Source: a virus. Taken from it: DNA of 59,225 bases. Where the stretch lies: the IMG/VR virus record IMGVR_UViG_3300021437_000024, positions 1 to 59,225 of that record; one strand, written 5' to 3'. The notes beneath the pieces were generated by a model. That model searched no databases. It worked only from the letters and a program-made list of their open reading frames with translations, and was not told the DNA's origin. This document shows positions 1-9,133 of the stretch, piece by piece (position 1 is the first letter of the stretch; the number at the start of each line of letters is the position of its first letter). A program made the position numbers and the translations under genes.

Positions 1-2031
1 TCCGAAAATACGCTAGTTCAGCGTTTCGGTAAACCAAACTCATCTAATGCTATGGGTTGGATCAATGCTGCAAACTTCCTGGCATACTCTAACAATCTTC
101 TAGTTGTTCGCACAGACACAACAAATCAACGTAATGCTGTATCTTCTGTTACTGGCACAATTGCAAATATTCCTGTCACATCTGGTGGTGTTGGTTATTC
201 CGGTACAGTTACAGTTAATATCCCTGCTCCAGTTACTGCTGGTGGTGTTCAAGCGACTGCTACAGCGACTGTTTCTGGCGGTGTTATTACTGGTATCGTA
301 ATTACAAATCCTGGTACAGGATATGATTCCGTTCCAACCGTAACTGTTTCTGGTACAAATACAACCCCTGCTGTTATTGGTACTGTTACAACTGCTGCCG
401 GTGGTATCAAGATTAACAATAGCTCGGTATATGCATCATCGTACGCAAACGGTGAAGGTATTGTTGGCGCATGGGCTGCAAAGTACCCAGGTACTCTTGG
501 TAATTCTATTACAGTTTCCATGGCAGACAGCGAGTCGTTTGCATCATGGGCGTACAAGGATCAATTTGATTCTGCACCAAATACTTCTACTTTTGCATCT
601 AGTTTTGGTGCAACAGACGATGAACTTCACGTCATCGTCATTGACAAGGATGGTCGTTGGACAGGTACGGCTGGTACAGTTCTTGAAAAGTATCCATTCT
701 GCTCTAAGGCTTCTAATGCCAAGAAAGAAGATGGTACATCTGCTTACTACAAGAACGTCGTAAACAATAACTCAAAGTACATCTACTGGATGGATCACAC
801 AACAAACGTTTCCATTATCAGTGGCCGTCTAGTCTTTGGTGTTGAACTGACTTCAGCAGGCGCATTCAACGTTTTGACAGCAACAGCAACTGGTACAGTA
901 ACATGTACAACTAGTGCTGCTACTCTGGCTGGTGTTGGTACAGCTTTCGACTCAACCATGGTTGGTAAGAAGGTTTACAATGCTTCTGGTGCTTTCGTCG
1001 GTACTATTTTGTCTGTCACATCTGCTACTTCGGCTACTCTGACCGCAAATGCTCTTGTTGCTATTACAGCAGCTGCATTCCGTATGTCTGGTGCTGATAC
1101 AAGCAGCTTCGTTGGTGGTGTTGATCACTATACATCGACAAATGCACAAAAGATGACAGCATTTGATTTGTTCAACAACGATGAACAGTTCGATGTTAAT
1201 CTAATTGCTGTTGGACCTGCCGATGCTACACTGGCAAACTATGTTATCCAGAATATTGCAGAAGTTCGTAAGGATTGTATCGCATTTGTGTCACCACAAG
1301 ATACAAGCACTGGCGCACCACTGATTGGTTCTACAAGTTCTATTACAGATAGTATCATCGCTTACCGTAATCTGATCACTTCTAGTTCTTATGGTGTTAT
1401 CGACTCTGGTTACAAGTATCAGTACGACAAATACAATGATCAGTACCGTTGGGTTCCTCTGAACGGTGACGTTGCTGGTTTGTGCGCTCGCACCGACCTG
1501 ACGGATGATCCATGGTACAGCCCTGCTGGTTTCAACCGTGGTCAGATTAAGAATGTTGTTAAGTTGGCATTCTCTCCTAAGCGTACCGATCGTGATAACC
1601 TGTACAAGAATGGTGTTAACCCAGTTGTATCGTTCCCAGGTCAAGGTACAGTTCTGTACGGTGACAAGACAGCTCTGAGCAAGCCAAGTGCATTTGATCG
1701 TATCAATGTTCGTCGTCTGTTCATTGTTCTGGAAAAGGCTATTGCAACTGCAAGTAAGTACCAGTTGTTCGAATTCAACGACGGTTTCACACGTGCTCAA
1801 TTCGTTGGTATGGTTTCTCCATTCCTACGTGATGTCCGTGGTCGCCGTGGTCTGACAGACTTCTTGGTTGTTTGTGACGAAACCAACAATACTGGTGAAG
1901 TTATTGATACTAACCGCTTCGTTGCTGATATCTATATCAAGCCAAACCGTGTTATCAACTTCATGCAGTTGAATTTCGTAGCAACTCGCTCTGGTGTTTC
2001 GTTTACCGAAATCGCTGGCGCTGCGGGTTAA
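1..2031 (+). CDS. 18: Tail sheath protein gp18 (5' end outside window)
   Basis: This is the contractile tail sheath subunit, which forms the outer tube that shortens to drive the inner tube through the host envelope. The frame is open from base 1, so the N-terminus is missing; 676 residues are visible. The C-terminal part has the conserved sheath core, for example NVRRLFIVLEKAI followed by YQLFEFND. The N-terminal part carries a Gly/Thr/Val-rich insert with repeats such as GVGYSGTVTVN and GTGYDSVPTVTV, likely a surface-exposed beta domain. Position directly before tail tube gp19 supports the call. A GC hairpin follows the stop. Confidence 0.93.
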   Translation, partial: SENTLVQRFGKPNSSNAMGWINAANFLAYSNNLLVVRTDTTNQRNAVSSVTGTIANIPVTSGGVGYSGTVTVNIPAPVTAGGVQATATATVSGGVITGIVITNPGTGYDSVPTVTVSGTNTTPAVIGTVTTAAGGIKINNSSVYASSYANGEGIVGAWAAKYPGTLGNSITVSMADSESFASWAYKDQFDSAPNTSTFASSFGATDDELHVIVIDKDGRWTGTAGTVLEKYPFCSKASNAKKEDGTSAYYKNVVNNNSKYIYWMDHTTNVSIISGRLVFGVELTSAGAFNVLTATATGTVTCTTSAATLAGVGTAFDSTMVGKKVYNASGAFVGTILSVTSATSATLTANALVAITAAAFRMSGADTSSFVGGVDHYTSTNAQKMTAFDLFNNDEQFDVNLIAVGPADATLANYVIQNIAEVRKDCIAFVSPQDTSTGAPLIGSTSSITDSIIAYRNLITSSSYGVIDSGYKYQYDKYNDQYRWVPLNGDVAGLCARTDLTDDPWYSPAGFNRGQIKNVVKLAFSPKRTDRDNLYKNGVNPVVSFPGQGTVLYGDKTALSKPSAFDRINVRRLFIVLEKAIATASKYQLFEFNDGFTRAQFVGMVSPFLRDVRGRRGLTDFLVVCDETNNTGEVIDTNRFVADIYIKPNRVINFMQLNFVATRSGVSFTEIAGAAG

Positions 2032-2037
2032 TAAATT

Positions 2038-2053
2038 GGGGGCTTCGGTCCCC
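2038..2053 (+). terminator. Hairpin after gp18
   Basis: GGGG and CCCC arms enclose a GCTTCGGT loop just after the gp18 stop. No T-run follows, so it may stabilise the mRNA end rather than terminate fully. Confidence 0.45.
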
Positions 2054-2072
2054 GACTAAAATGACAATACCA

Positions 2073-2080
2073 TATAAATA
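2073..2080 (+). promoter_or_regulatory. T4-type late promoter box TATAAATA
   Basis: This is an exact match to the T4 late promoter box, in the gp18-gp19 gap about 90 bases before the tail tube gene. The window also encodes gp55, the sigma factor that reads such boxes in T4. Confidence 0.6.
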
Positions 2081-2166
2081 AACAGGATATTTAAATATCT
2101 GAGCGCTCACCGGAAGGTCTCACTGCGCTATACAAATAAACATTTTAAAGAAAGTAGGAACCCAAA

Positions 2167-2712
2167 ATTGCTAGAATTTCAGACTTTAAAGCACAAATGA
2201 TTCAAGGCGGATTCCGCCCAAATCAATTCCAGTGCGCAATTGTATTCCCTGCAATTATCCCTGGTGGCTCTGCTGCTGGACAAAAGTTGCAATTCCTTGC
2301 CAAGTCGGCACAACTCCCAGCATCATCTGTTTCTAGTATTGGTGTTTCTTATCGTGGGCGCCCTGTCAAGTTTGCTGGTGAACGTGAATTCCAACCATGG
2401 ACAATTGAAGTTTATACAGATACCGATTTCGTTGTTCGTAATGCTTTTGAAGCATGGATTGACACAATTCAGAAGTCTACAAGCACCAACGGTGCGGTTC
2501 GCCCAGCTGATTATCAATCTGATCTAATGGCACAAGCACTGGATCGTAATGATAATGTTGTTAAGACTTACAACTTTGTAGATGCATTCCCAACAGAAAT
2601 TGGTGCTATCGCCATGGATTGGGAAAATAACAATCAAATTGCTACATTCTCTGTGACATTTGATTACAACTACTTCACCTCCGAGGGTGCAGAAGGCGTC
2701 AACATCGCTTAA
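2167..2712 (+). CDS. 19: Tail tube protein gp19
   Basis: This is the tail tube subunit that stacks inside the sheath. The protein has the family's RPNQF near the N-terminus, a YRGRPVKFAGER strand and an F(V)DAFPTEIG region. I start it at an ATT codon. The nearest ATG (2197) has no ribosome site and would drop ARISDFKAQ, a stretch I recall as conserved in tube proteins, where the usual first residues are MA(R/K)ISDFKAQ. An AGGA sits 8 bases before the ATT. With the ATT start the protein is 181 residues. The alternative start is ATG 2197, giving 171 residues. Confidence 0.9.
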   Translation: MARISDFKAQMIQGGFRPNQFQCAIVFPAIIPGGSAAGQKLQFLAKSAQLPASSVSSIGVSYRGRPVKFAGEREFQPWTIEVYTDTDFVVRNAFEAWIDTIQKSTSTNGAVRPADYQSDLMAQALDRNDNVVKTYNFVDAFPTEIGAIAMDWENNNQIATFSVTFDYNYFTSEGAEGVNIA

Positions 2713-2719
2713 GGCTTAA

Positions 2720-4444
2720 ATGGCAACAGCTAATTCATTATTACAACAGTTATTTGGTTTTCAATTTAAACGAAATAAATCTGACACTGAACAGATACCA
2801 TCGGTAATTGCCCCGCAAAACACCGATGGTGCCATTGTTATTGATGCAGGCACAGGTAGCCTAGGTCAACACTATGGTTTATCGTTTGATATTGAAGGTC
2901 AAGTAAAGACAGAAAACGAATTAATTTCTCGTTATCGTACAGTTGCACGATTCCAAGAAGTTGACTCAGCTATTGATGACATTATTAATGAATCACTAGT
3001 TACTGATCAGGAAGATTATCCTGTCAAACTACAACTTGATCTACTACAAGCACCGCAGAATATTAAAAAGAAGTTTCAAGATGAACTTCAAAATATTCTC
3101 AACATTCTTGATTTCAACGAGAAGGGACACGACATTTTTCGTCAGTGGTATGTCGATGGTCGCCTTTATGCCCACGTTCTATTTGAAAAAGAAAATACAA
3201 AAGACGGTATTGCAGAAATTCGTCTTATTGATCCACGTAAAATTAAACGTGTCAAACAAATCAATAAGGGTCGTAATGCACAAGGTTTAGAAGTTGTAAC
3301 TTCAATCGAAGAATACTACATCTATAACGAGAAGGGTATTACCGAACAAAATATCCAAGGTATCAAAATGTCCTTGGATTCTGTTATTCTATGTACATCT
3401 GGTAATGTAGATGGAAATAATGGTATGGTTATCGGTCATCTTGATAAAGCGGTTAAACCAGCAAATCAACTAAAGATGATCGAAGATGCTATTGTCATAT
3501 ACCGTCTGACTCGTGCTCCAGAACGTCGCGTTTTCTATATTGACGTTGGTAATATGCCAAAAATGAAAGCGGAGCAATATGTAACAGAAATGATGAACAA
3601 GTTCCGTAATAAACTTGTTTATGATGCTCATACTGGTGAAGTTGCAGATACAAAACGTCATCTGTCAATGATGGAAGATTTCTGGATGCCTCGCCGTGAA
3701 GGTGGCAAGGGTACAGAAATCACAACACTCCAAGGTGCACAGAATATGTCACAATTGGATGATTTGGAATACTTCCGTAAAAAGTTACAACAATCTCTTA
3801 ATGTTCCAGCTAGCCGTACTAAAGAAGATACTGGCTTTACTCTGGGTCAATCACAGACAATTACACGTGATGAAGTAAAATTTAGTAAGTTTGTCGGTAA
3901 GCTACGTATGAAATTTAGTAGCTTGTTCACAGATTTGTTAAAGGTACAATTAGTTGCTAAAGGTATTATTAGTCTTTCTGACTGGGAAAATATCAAGCAA
4001 AAGATTCGTTATGATTACATTCAAGATAATCATTTTGCAGAACTCAAAAAGATTGAAATCATCAACAGCAAGATGAGCGCACTTGTTCAGGTTGATCAGT
4101 ATTCTGGAAAATACTTCTCTAAGCAATGGATTCAACGCAATATTCTTGGTATGGATGATGAAGAAATCAAAGATATCCAAAAGGAAATTGAAGAAGAAGG
4201 TCCGGCAGCAAATCCAGTTGTCCCTGGAATGCCAACTGTGGACGGTGATGGTAATCCAGTTGATTCGTTTGCAATGCAACAAGATCAAATGGCTCAAGAT
4301 CAAATGGCTCAAGATCAGCAAATGCAACAGAGCGATGATCTGCACCAACAGAAACTTGATCAAAATGATGAAATGCACGCGGAACGCTTGAATCAGAAAA
4401 AGTCAGATTTTAAGAATAGAGGCAAAAAAGATGTCAAAAAATAA
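2720..4444 (+). CDS. 20: Portal vertex protein gp20
   Basis: This is the dodecameric portal through which DNA is packaged and leaves the head. At 574 residues it is close to T4 gp20 (524). Typical portal stretches are visible, such as YRLTRAPERRVFYIDVGNMPK and the MPRREGGKGTEI segment. The C-terminus is a Gln/Met/Asp-rich tail with a repeated DQMAQ motif. It starts 7 bases after gp19 and overlaps the next gene by 14 bases. Confidence 0.95.
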   Translation: MATANSLLQQLFGFQFKRNKSDTEQIPSVIAPQNTDGAIVIDAGTGSLGQHYGLSFDIEGQVKTENELISRYRTVARFQEVDSAIDDIINESLVTDQEDYPVKLQLDLLQAPQNIKKKFQDELQNILNILDFNEKGHDIFRQWYVDGRLYAHVLFEKENTKDGIAEIRLIDPRKIKRVKQINKGRNAQGLEVVTSIEEYYIYNEKGITEQNIQGIKMSLDSVILCTSGNVDGNNGMVIGHLDKAVKPANQLKMIEDAIVIYRLTRAPERRVFYIDVGNMPKMKAEQYVTEMMNKFRNKLVYDAHTGEVADTKRHLSMMEDFWMPRREGGKGTEITTLQGAQNMSQLDDLEYFRKKLQQSLNVPASRTKEDTGFTLGQSQTITRDEVKFSKFVGKLRMKFSSLFTDLLKVQLVAKGIISLSDWENIKQKIRYDYIQDNHFAELKKIEIINSKMSALVQVDQYSGKYFSKQWIQRNILGMDDEEIKDIQKEIEEEGPAANPVVPGMPTVDGDGNPVDSFAMQQDQMAQDQMAQDQQMQQSDDLHQQKLDQNDEMHAERLNQKKSDFKNRGKKDVKK

Positions 4445-4841
4445 AGAACTTGATGAAGCTTTAGGTCATGGGACCGAGCGTGCATCTGAACATTCATGGG
4501 CTTCTACTGGAAATGCAAGACCCGCGCAAAAAGCTAAATACTTGGTAAAACATCGCGAAACCGGTAAAGTACACTCTGTTCACACAGATGCACCTAGCGC
4601 AGTTCGTGCACGTAATAAAATTGGTGGAGCAGAAACTCACTCTATCGTTAAGGAAAGTGTGGAGGATATTATGGAACAAGTAAAAAGTTTAATTGACGCA
4701 ATCGAATCTGGTAAAACAGTCAGTATTGAGTCTACATTCAATGAAATCATGTCATCAAAATTGGCAGATGCAATTGAGTCTCGCCGTGGTGAAATTGCTA
4801 GCAATCTATTCACACAGACTGAAGCTACCACAGAGGAATAA
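4431..4841 (+). CDS. 67: Prohead core protein, gp67-like C-terminus with extension
   Basis: The last 56 residues (from MEQVKSLIDAIESG) resemble the small T4 prohead core protein gp67, which T4 needs for head assembly. About 80 extra residues precede this part; they include an EHSWASTGNARP stretch and look unrelated to gp67. An in-frame ATG at 4671 has a strong GGAGG five bases upstream, so a short gp67-sized product may be made as well. The gene lies in the usual gp67/gp68 slot between portal and protease. The family call is from pattern and place, not from a search. Confidence 0.7.
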   Translation: MSKNKELDEALGHGTERASEHSWASTGNARPAQKAKYLVKHRETGKVHSVHTDAPSAVRARNKIGGAETHSIVKESVEDIMEQVKSLIDAIESGKTVSIESTFNEIMSSKLADAIESRRGEIASNLFTQTEATTEE

Positions 4842-4844
4842 TAA

Positions 4845-5252
4845 ATGGCAATCACTATTCTAAAAAATACCCATAACTTGGCTGTTGTCAAGTTTGCGGG
4901 TACCACACTAAACGATACACTTACACTTAATACAGCTCTTCGTTTAGCAACTCAAATTGGTGGTACACCAGACTGTCCAATCATTGCAGCAACATGGGCA
5001 TGTACACCAGGTGCTTCTGATCTGATTACGATTACACGTGGAGGTACTACTGTACTTCAACTATATCGCAATGGTGTTATGGATTTTGGTCCACTGGGGT
5101 TTTATGACAATACGGGTTCGGCATCTGATATTGTAGTAACATCGGTTGGTACAGCACAGTTATATCTAACAATCCGTAAGACTGGCTATATTTCTTCAGT
5201 TGAGCCTGAGAAGTTTGGTTCTTATGATAACCCAGCAGTGGTGGGCAGCTAA
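4845..5252 (+). CDS. Probable virion protein of unknown function
   Basis: This 135-residue protein lies between the gp67-like gene and protease gp21 and is translationally tight with both neighbours. It is rich in Thr, Gly and short beta-like stretches (VVTSVGTAQLYLTIRKTG), with no motif I recognise. Its place in the head gene block suggests a structural role, but no function can be assigned from sequence alone. Confidence 0.75.
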   Translation: MAITILKNTHNLAVVKFAGTTLNDTLTLNTALRLATQIGGTPDCPIIAATWACTPGASDLITITRGGTTVLQLYRNGVMDFGPLGFYDNTGSASDIVVTSVGTAQLYLTIRKTGYISSVEPEKFGSYDNPAVVGS

Positions 5253-5253
5253 C

Positions 5254-5910
5254 ATGAAATTTCTACGTGAATCAATAGACTTTAATGATGTACAGATTAT
5301 CACCGAGGGTACTGGTGATAATAAAACTTTGTTTATTGAAGGTATCTTTGCTCAAGCAGAGAAAAAGAACCGTAATGGCCGCATTTATCCAAAACAAATT
5401 ATGGAGAGTGCAGTTAACAAATATGTGAACGAATTCGTTAATAGTCGCCGAGCTTTGGGTGAACTTAGCCACCCAGAAAGCCGCCCAACTGTTAAGCCAG
5501 AACTTGCTTCACACTTAATTACCACACTTCGTTTCGAGGGAAATGATGTTTATGGTAAAGCGAAAGTACTCAATACACCTCAGGGTAATGTTCTTAAAGG
5601 ACTTCTTGAGGGTGGTGTGCAAATGGGTGTCTCAACACGCGGTCTAGGTTCTATTGAAGAACGTGCGGGAACCGTATATGTTAAAGACGACTTTGCAATG
5701 ATGGCTATTGATGCAGTATCAGACCCAAGTGGTATTGATTGCTGGGTTAACGCTATCAACGAAAGCCGTGATTGGGTTTATATTGATGGACGTTACGAAG
5801 AACGTGAAATTGAAGCAGCAAAGGCAGCTATTAAAACAGCTACCACCAAGCAACTTGAAGAAACAGCACTGCGTCAGTTTCAAAAGTTCATGAAAACCAT
5901 CAAAAGTTAA
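5254..5910 (+). CDS. 21: Prohead core protease gp21
   Basis: This is the serine protease that cleaves the scaffold and capsid proteins during head maturation. The start is ATG 5254, two bases after the previous stop, rather than an upstream ATG inside the neighbour. Likely catalytic residues are His in ELSHPESRP and Ser in GVSTRGLG, the arrangement of the T4 gp21 (herpesvirus-type) fold. The 218-residue length matches T4 gp21 (212). It precedes scaffold gp22, as in T4. Confidence 0.93.
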   Translation: MKFLRESIDFNDVQIITEGTGDNKTLFIEGIFAQAEKKNRNGRIYPKQIMESAVNKYVNEFVNSRRALGELSHPESRPTVKPELASHLITTLRFEGNDVYGKAKVLNTPQGNVLKGLLEGGVQMGVSTRGLGSIEERAGTVYVKDDFAMMAIDAVSDPSGIDCWVNAINESRDWVYIDGRYEEREIEAAKAAIKTATTKQLEETALRQFQKFMKTIKS

Positions 5911-5921
5911 AAACCAATATT

Positions 5922-5929
5922 ACTAAATA
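5922..5929 (+). promoter_or_regulatory. Possible late promoter box ACTAAATA
   Basis: This resembles the T4 late box TATAAATA and lies in the gap before gp22. The same octamer recurs at 8307, 31564 and 33941, and GCTAAATA at 9947. Confidence 0.4.
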
Positions 5930-5947
5930 TTATTAAGGAGTTTCCAA

Positions 5948-7003
5948 ATGGCACTAGAAGATAAGATCAAAGCTTTGAAAGAAGCAGCTGCAAAACTAAA
6001 TGAAGCAAAGTCTAAAGAGGCTGACTTCAATAAAGATGCTGACGAAGATCAGGATAATGACATCACCAATGATAACGAGAAGGATGCATTGGTCGATGGT
6101 TCTGAAGATGAGACCAAAGGTAAAAAGGGTGATGCTGTGAAAGAAGCAACAGATCCAAATCAATCTCAAGCAGCTACTGGTCAAGACCAAGATAAGGTTG
6201 GTACTAGCAATGCAAAGATCAAGCGTAAGATGACAGGTCAAGACCCTAAGCCAACTGGTCCAAGCCCAGTTAAGGAAGCTATTGATCTAGGTGCCCTGTT
6301 TGATGGCACTGATTTGACAGAAGAATTTAAGACCAAGGCTATTACGATTTTCGAAGCAGCAGTGGCGGCACGTGTTTCCCAAATTCAGGAATCACTGGAA
6401 GAAGAATTGGCTCTTCGTGCTCTAACCGAGTCCGAAGAACTAAAAGAGGGGTTAGTTGAAAAAGTTGATGGATACCTTGACTTTATTGTCGAGCAGTGGA
6501 TGAATAAGAATGAAATCGCCCTTGACCGTGGTATCAAAGCGGAAATCTTTGAGAGCTTTATTAGCAAGATGCATGATGTGTTCGTAGAGCACAACATTAA
6601 TCTTCCTGATGAAGAATTTGATCTGGTAGAATCTCTACAAGATAAGAATGAAGCTCTGGAAGAATCCCTAGATGAACAGGTTGCTCAGAACGTCGAATTG
6701 ACAAAGACTATTAAGCAATATGCTAAGGATGCAGCAATCAATGAAGCTACCGAAGGTATGACTGATATTGATGCTGAAAAGTTCTCGCTATTGGCTGAAG
6801 AAATTGCTTTCGATGATGAAGTCTCGTTTAAGACAAAGTTGAACGTAATCCGTGAAAACTATGTTGGTAATAAGACAGCTAAGAAGGAAGAAAAGGTCCT
6901 GGAAGAAAATGTTACACTAGATGCTAACACACCAGCACCATTGAATGAAACAGTTAAGACTCTCGATCCAAATATGGCTCGTTACGTCAGCGCAATTAAG
7001 TAA
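5948..7003 (+). CDS. 22: Prohead scaffold protein gp22
   Basis: This is the internal scaffold on which the capsid shell forms; gp21 later degrades it. The protein has 351 residues, is highly acidic and helical, and has an N-terminal Lys/Glu/Ala-rich heptad-like stretch and a coiled-coil-like centre (SLQDKNEALEESLDEQVAQN). The T4 homologue is shorter (269). AAGGAG lies 6 bases before the ATG. Order gp21-gp22-gp23 is as in T4. Confidence 0.9.
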   Translation: MALEDKIKALKEAAAKLNEAKSKEADFNKDADEDQDNDITNDNEKDALVDGSEDETKGKKGDAVKEATDPNQSQAATGQDQDKVGTSNAKIKRKMTGQDPKPTGPSPVKEAIDLGALFDGTDLTEEFKTKAITIFEAAVAARVSQIQESLEEELALRALTESEELKEGLVEKVDGYLDFIVEQWMNKNEIALDRGIKAEIFESFISKMHDVFVEHNINLPDEEFDLVESLQDKNEALEESLDEQVAQNVELTKTIKQYAKDAAINEATEGMTDIDAEKFSLLAEEIAFDDEVSFKTKLNVIRENYVGNKTAKKEEKVLEENVTLDANTPAPLNETVKTLDPNMARYVSAIK

Positions 7004-7030
7004 AACGTCATCAACTATAAGGAAAATAAA

Positions 7031-8299
7031 ATGACAACTCGTGCAGATTTAGTTAAAAAGTGGGCTCCAGTTCTGGAAGCTGAAAATGCTCCAAAGATTA
7101 CCGATAACTACCGTAAGGAAGTTACAGCTGTTCTTTTGGAAAACCAAGAACGTAACAACATGGAAGAACGTGCAGCTCTGTTTGAAGCTGCTCCAACCAA
7201 CTCGGCTGGTGCAATGCCTGACACAGGTGGTGTAGCCAAGTTCGATCCAGTGTTGATCAGCTTGGTCCGTCGTGCAATGCCAGCAATGATTGCATACGAC
7301 ATGTGCGGTGTTCAACCAATGACTCAGCCAACAGGTCTGATCTTCGCTATGAAGAGCAAGTATGGTACACAAGGTGGTACTGAAGCTCTGTTTAACGAAG
7401 CTAACTCAGCATTCTCTGGTACTGGTACTCAAACCGACGGTACTATGGGTCCAGCTGGTGCAGGTGCTACAGCAGGTACTGCATACGCTACAGCAACAGC
7501 TGAAGCTCAAACCGGTTCTGGTACATCGCCAACAAACTTCGGTGAAATGGCGTTCACAATTGAAAAGACTTCTGTCACCGCTCAAAGCCGTGCTTTGAAG
7601 GCAGAGTACAGTGTTGAACTGGCTCAAGACTTGAAGGCTGTTCACGGTCTGGATGCAGAAGCTGAACTGAGCAATATCCTGTCTCAGGAAATCTTGAATG
7701 AAATTAACCGTGAAGTTATTCGTTCCATCTACATCGCTGCAAAGCCAGGTGCTCAAGTTGGTACCGCTACAGCTGGTGTATTTGACCTGGACGTTGACTC
7801 TAATGGTCGTTGGTCTGTTGAAAAGTTTAAGGGTCTGTTGTTCCAAATCGAGCGTGAAGCTAATGCGATTTATCAACAAACACGTCGTGGTCGCGGTAAC
7901 TTCATCGTTTGCTCTGCAGACGTAGCAAGTGCTCTGGCTATGGCTGGTGTTCTGGACTATGCTCCAGCACTGTCTACAGGTCTGAAGGTTGACGAAGCAT
8001 CTAGCACTTTCGCAGGTGTTTTGAATGGTAAGTACAAGGTTTATGTTGATCCGTTCGCAGCAAACCAAACTGCTTCTCAGTTCCTGATGGTTGGTTACAA
8101 AGGTTCTTCTTCGTTTGACGCTGGCGCATTCTACTGCCCATACGTTCCACTGAGCCTGTACCGTGCTGTTGATCCAGCAACCTTCCAACCAAAGATTGCT
8201 TTCCGTACCCGTTACGGTTTCGTAGCAAACCCATTCACGTCACTGACTTCTGGTCAGAACATTTACTACCGTAAGGTCACTGTAAATAACTTGATGTAA
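7031..8299 (+). CDS. 23: Major capsid protein gp23
   Basis: This is the main head shell subunit (422 residues; T4 gp23 has 521). Conserved stretches include YDMCGVQPMTQPTGLIFAMK near residue 90 and RTRYGFVANPF near the C-terminus. The T4 protease cleaves after L/I-x-E; ALFE followed by AAP at residues 49-55 fits such a site, so the mature form would lose about 52 residues (inferred). A Gly/Ala/Thr-rich stretch near residues 135-160 is likely a surface insert. A strong terminator follows. Confidence 0.97.
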   Translation: MTTRADLVKKWAPVLEAENAPKITDNYRKEVTAVLLENQERNNMEERAALFEAAPTNSAGAMPDTGGVAKFDPVLISLVRRAMPAMIAYDMCGVQPMTQPTGLIFAMKSKYGTQGGTEALFNEANSAFSGTGTQTDGTMGPAGAGATAGTAYATATAEAQTGSGTSPTNFGEMAFTIEKTSVTAQSRALKAEYSVELAQDLKAVHGLDAEAELSNILSQEILNEINREVIRSIYIAAKPGAQVGTATAGVFDLDVDSNGRWSVEKFKGLLFQIEREANAIYQQTRRGRGNFIVCSADVASALAMAGVLDYAPALSTGLKVDEASSTFAGVLNGKYKVYVDPFAANQTASQFLMVGYKGSSSFDAGAFYCPYVPLSLYRAVDPATFQPKIAFRTRYGFVANPFTSLTSGQNIYYRKVTVNNLM

Positions 8300-8306
8300 T
8301 CCATAT

Positions 8307-8314
8307 ACTAAATA
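8307..8314 (+). promoter_or_regulatory. Possible late promoter box ACTAAATA
   Basis: A TATAAATA-like octamer lies right after gp23 and before its terminator; it could serve the 8384-9414 gene group. Confidence 0.35.
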
Positions 8315-8342
8315 CTCGAAAGGGTGTTTAGTACTGATACTC

Positions 8343-8366
8343 AAAACCCGCTTCGGCGGGTTTTTT
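8343..8366 (+). terminator. Rho-independent terminator after gp23
   Basis: ACCCGC and GCGGGT arms flank a TTCG loop and are followed by six T. It would end the head gene transcript. Confidence 0.88.
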
Positions 8367-8383
8367 ATTGTCTGAGGAATATT

Positions 8384-8599
8384 ATGAACCGAGCAAAAAG
8401 AATTCAGCAAAAAGAAAATTATGCCAAAAAGCAAATGAAAATTGCAAAACGAATTGGCTCTACATTAAAATCAGAAAAGCATGTGGAACATGCTGCCATG
8501 GATTGTGGAACACCTAACTGTTTCTTGTGTGGTAATAGAAGACTTCATGATGGGTTAACATATCAAGAAAGAAAATTATTTCAGGATGTGGATAAATAA
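8384..8599 (+). CDS. Small basic Cys-containing protein, unknown
   Basis: 71 residues, very Lys-rich at the N-terminus. DCGTPNCFLCGNRRLH at about residues 42-57 could bind a metal ion. The start is ATG 8384 just after the terminator, with GAGG 6-9 bases upstream; an upstream in-frame ATG (8324) lies before the terminator and is unlikely. I do not recognise the family. Confidence 0.7.
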   Translation: MNRAKRIQQKENYAKKQMKIAKRIGSTLKSEKHVEHAAMDCGTPNCFLCGNRRLHDGLTYQERKLFQDVDK

Positions 8600-8602
8600 T
8601 TA

Positions 8603-9133
8603 ATGAAAACATTTAAAGACTATTTGATTGAATCCGCCGGTGGTAACTATGTCTGTATTGACGCACCGGATTTATCCGATTTTTGGTATCGCTTTGGATT
8701 ACAAGAGCCAATTAGCGGAGAAGCACCTCCAAACAAAGACTATCACTGTACACTGATTTTTAGCAAGGGTACAGATATTAATCCAAAACGTGTAAAGAGT
8801 TATATTGATACATATTTTCCAAAAACAGTATCAGCTGAAGTACATGGTTTTGAGTGTTTTGATTCAATACCAAAAGACGGAGAACGAGATATAGCGAAAT
8901 CTTGTATTGTTATGGAGCTTGATAGTACGGTACTACGTGAAATGCACAAAGAACTGAAGGATTTAGGACTGTCTCATTCGTACCCGGAATTCCGTGCACA
9001 CGTGACGATTAGATACAATATGAGCGTAGAAGAAGCGCATTTTTATAAAGATAAGCTGAATTCCATGCATATTTCGATGAAAATTCCGCTATCAAATTTT
9101 AAGTCAGAATCTATTAATACCAACTACGTCTAA
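8603..9133 (+). CDS. 2H phosphoesterase, possible anti-CBASS protein Acb1
   Basis: 176 residues with two HxT motifs, HCT in DYHCTLIF and HVT in FRAHVTIRY, the signature of the 2H phosphoesterase fold. In T4, a 2H protein (Acb1, gene 57B) degrades the cyclic nucleotide signals of CBASS immunity; size and motif spacing here are compatible, but the assignment is inference. The N-terminus MKTFKDYLIES looks like a T4 capsid-targeting sequence ending in an L-x-E protease site, so the protein may be packed in the head and injected. It overlaps the PAAR gene by one base. Confidence 0.75.
   Translation: MKTFKDYLIESAGGNYVCIDAPDLSDFWYRFGLQEPISGEAPPNKDYHCTLIFSKGTDINPKRVKSYIDTYFPKTVSAEVHGFECFDSIPKDGERDIAKSCIVMELDSTVLREMHKELKDLGLSHSYPEFRAHVTIRYNMSVEEAHFYKDKLNSMHISMKIPLSNFKSESINTNYV

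Noticed and set aside
7406-8188. 260-codon frame antisense to gp23
   Set aside because: Long antisense frame produced by codon bias of a highly expressed capsid gene; Cys/Thr/Ser/Asn-rich, no motif.
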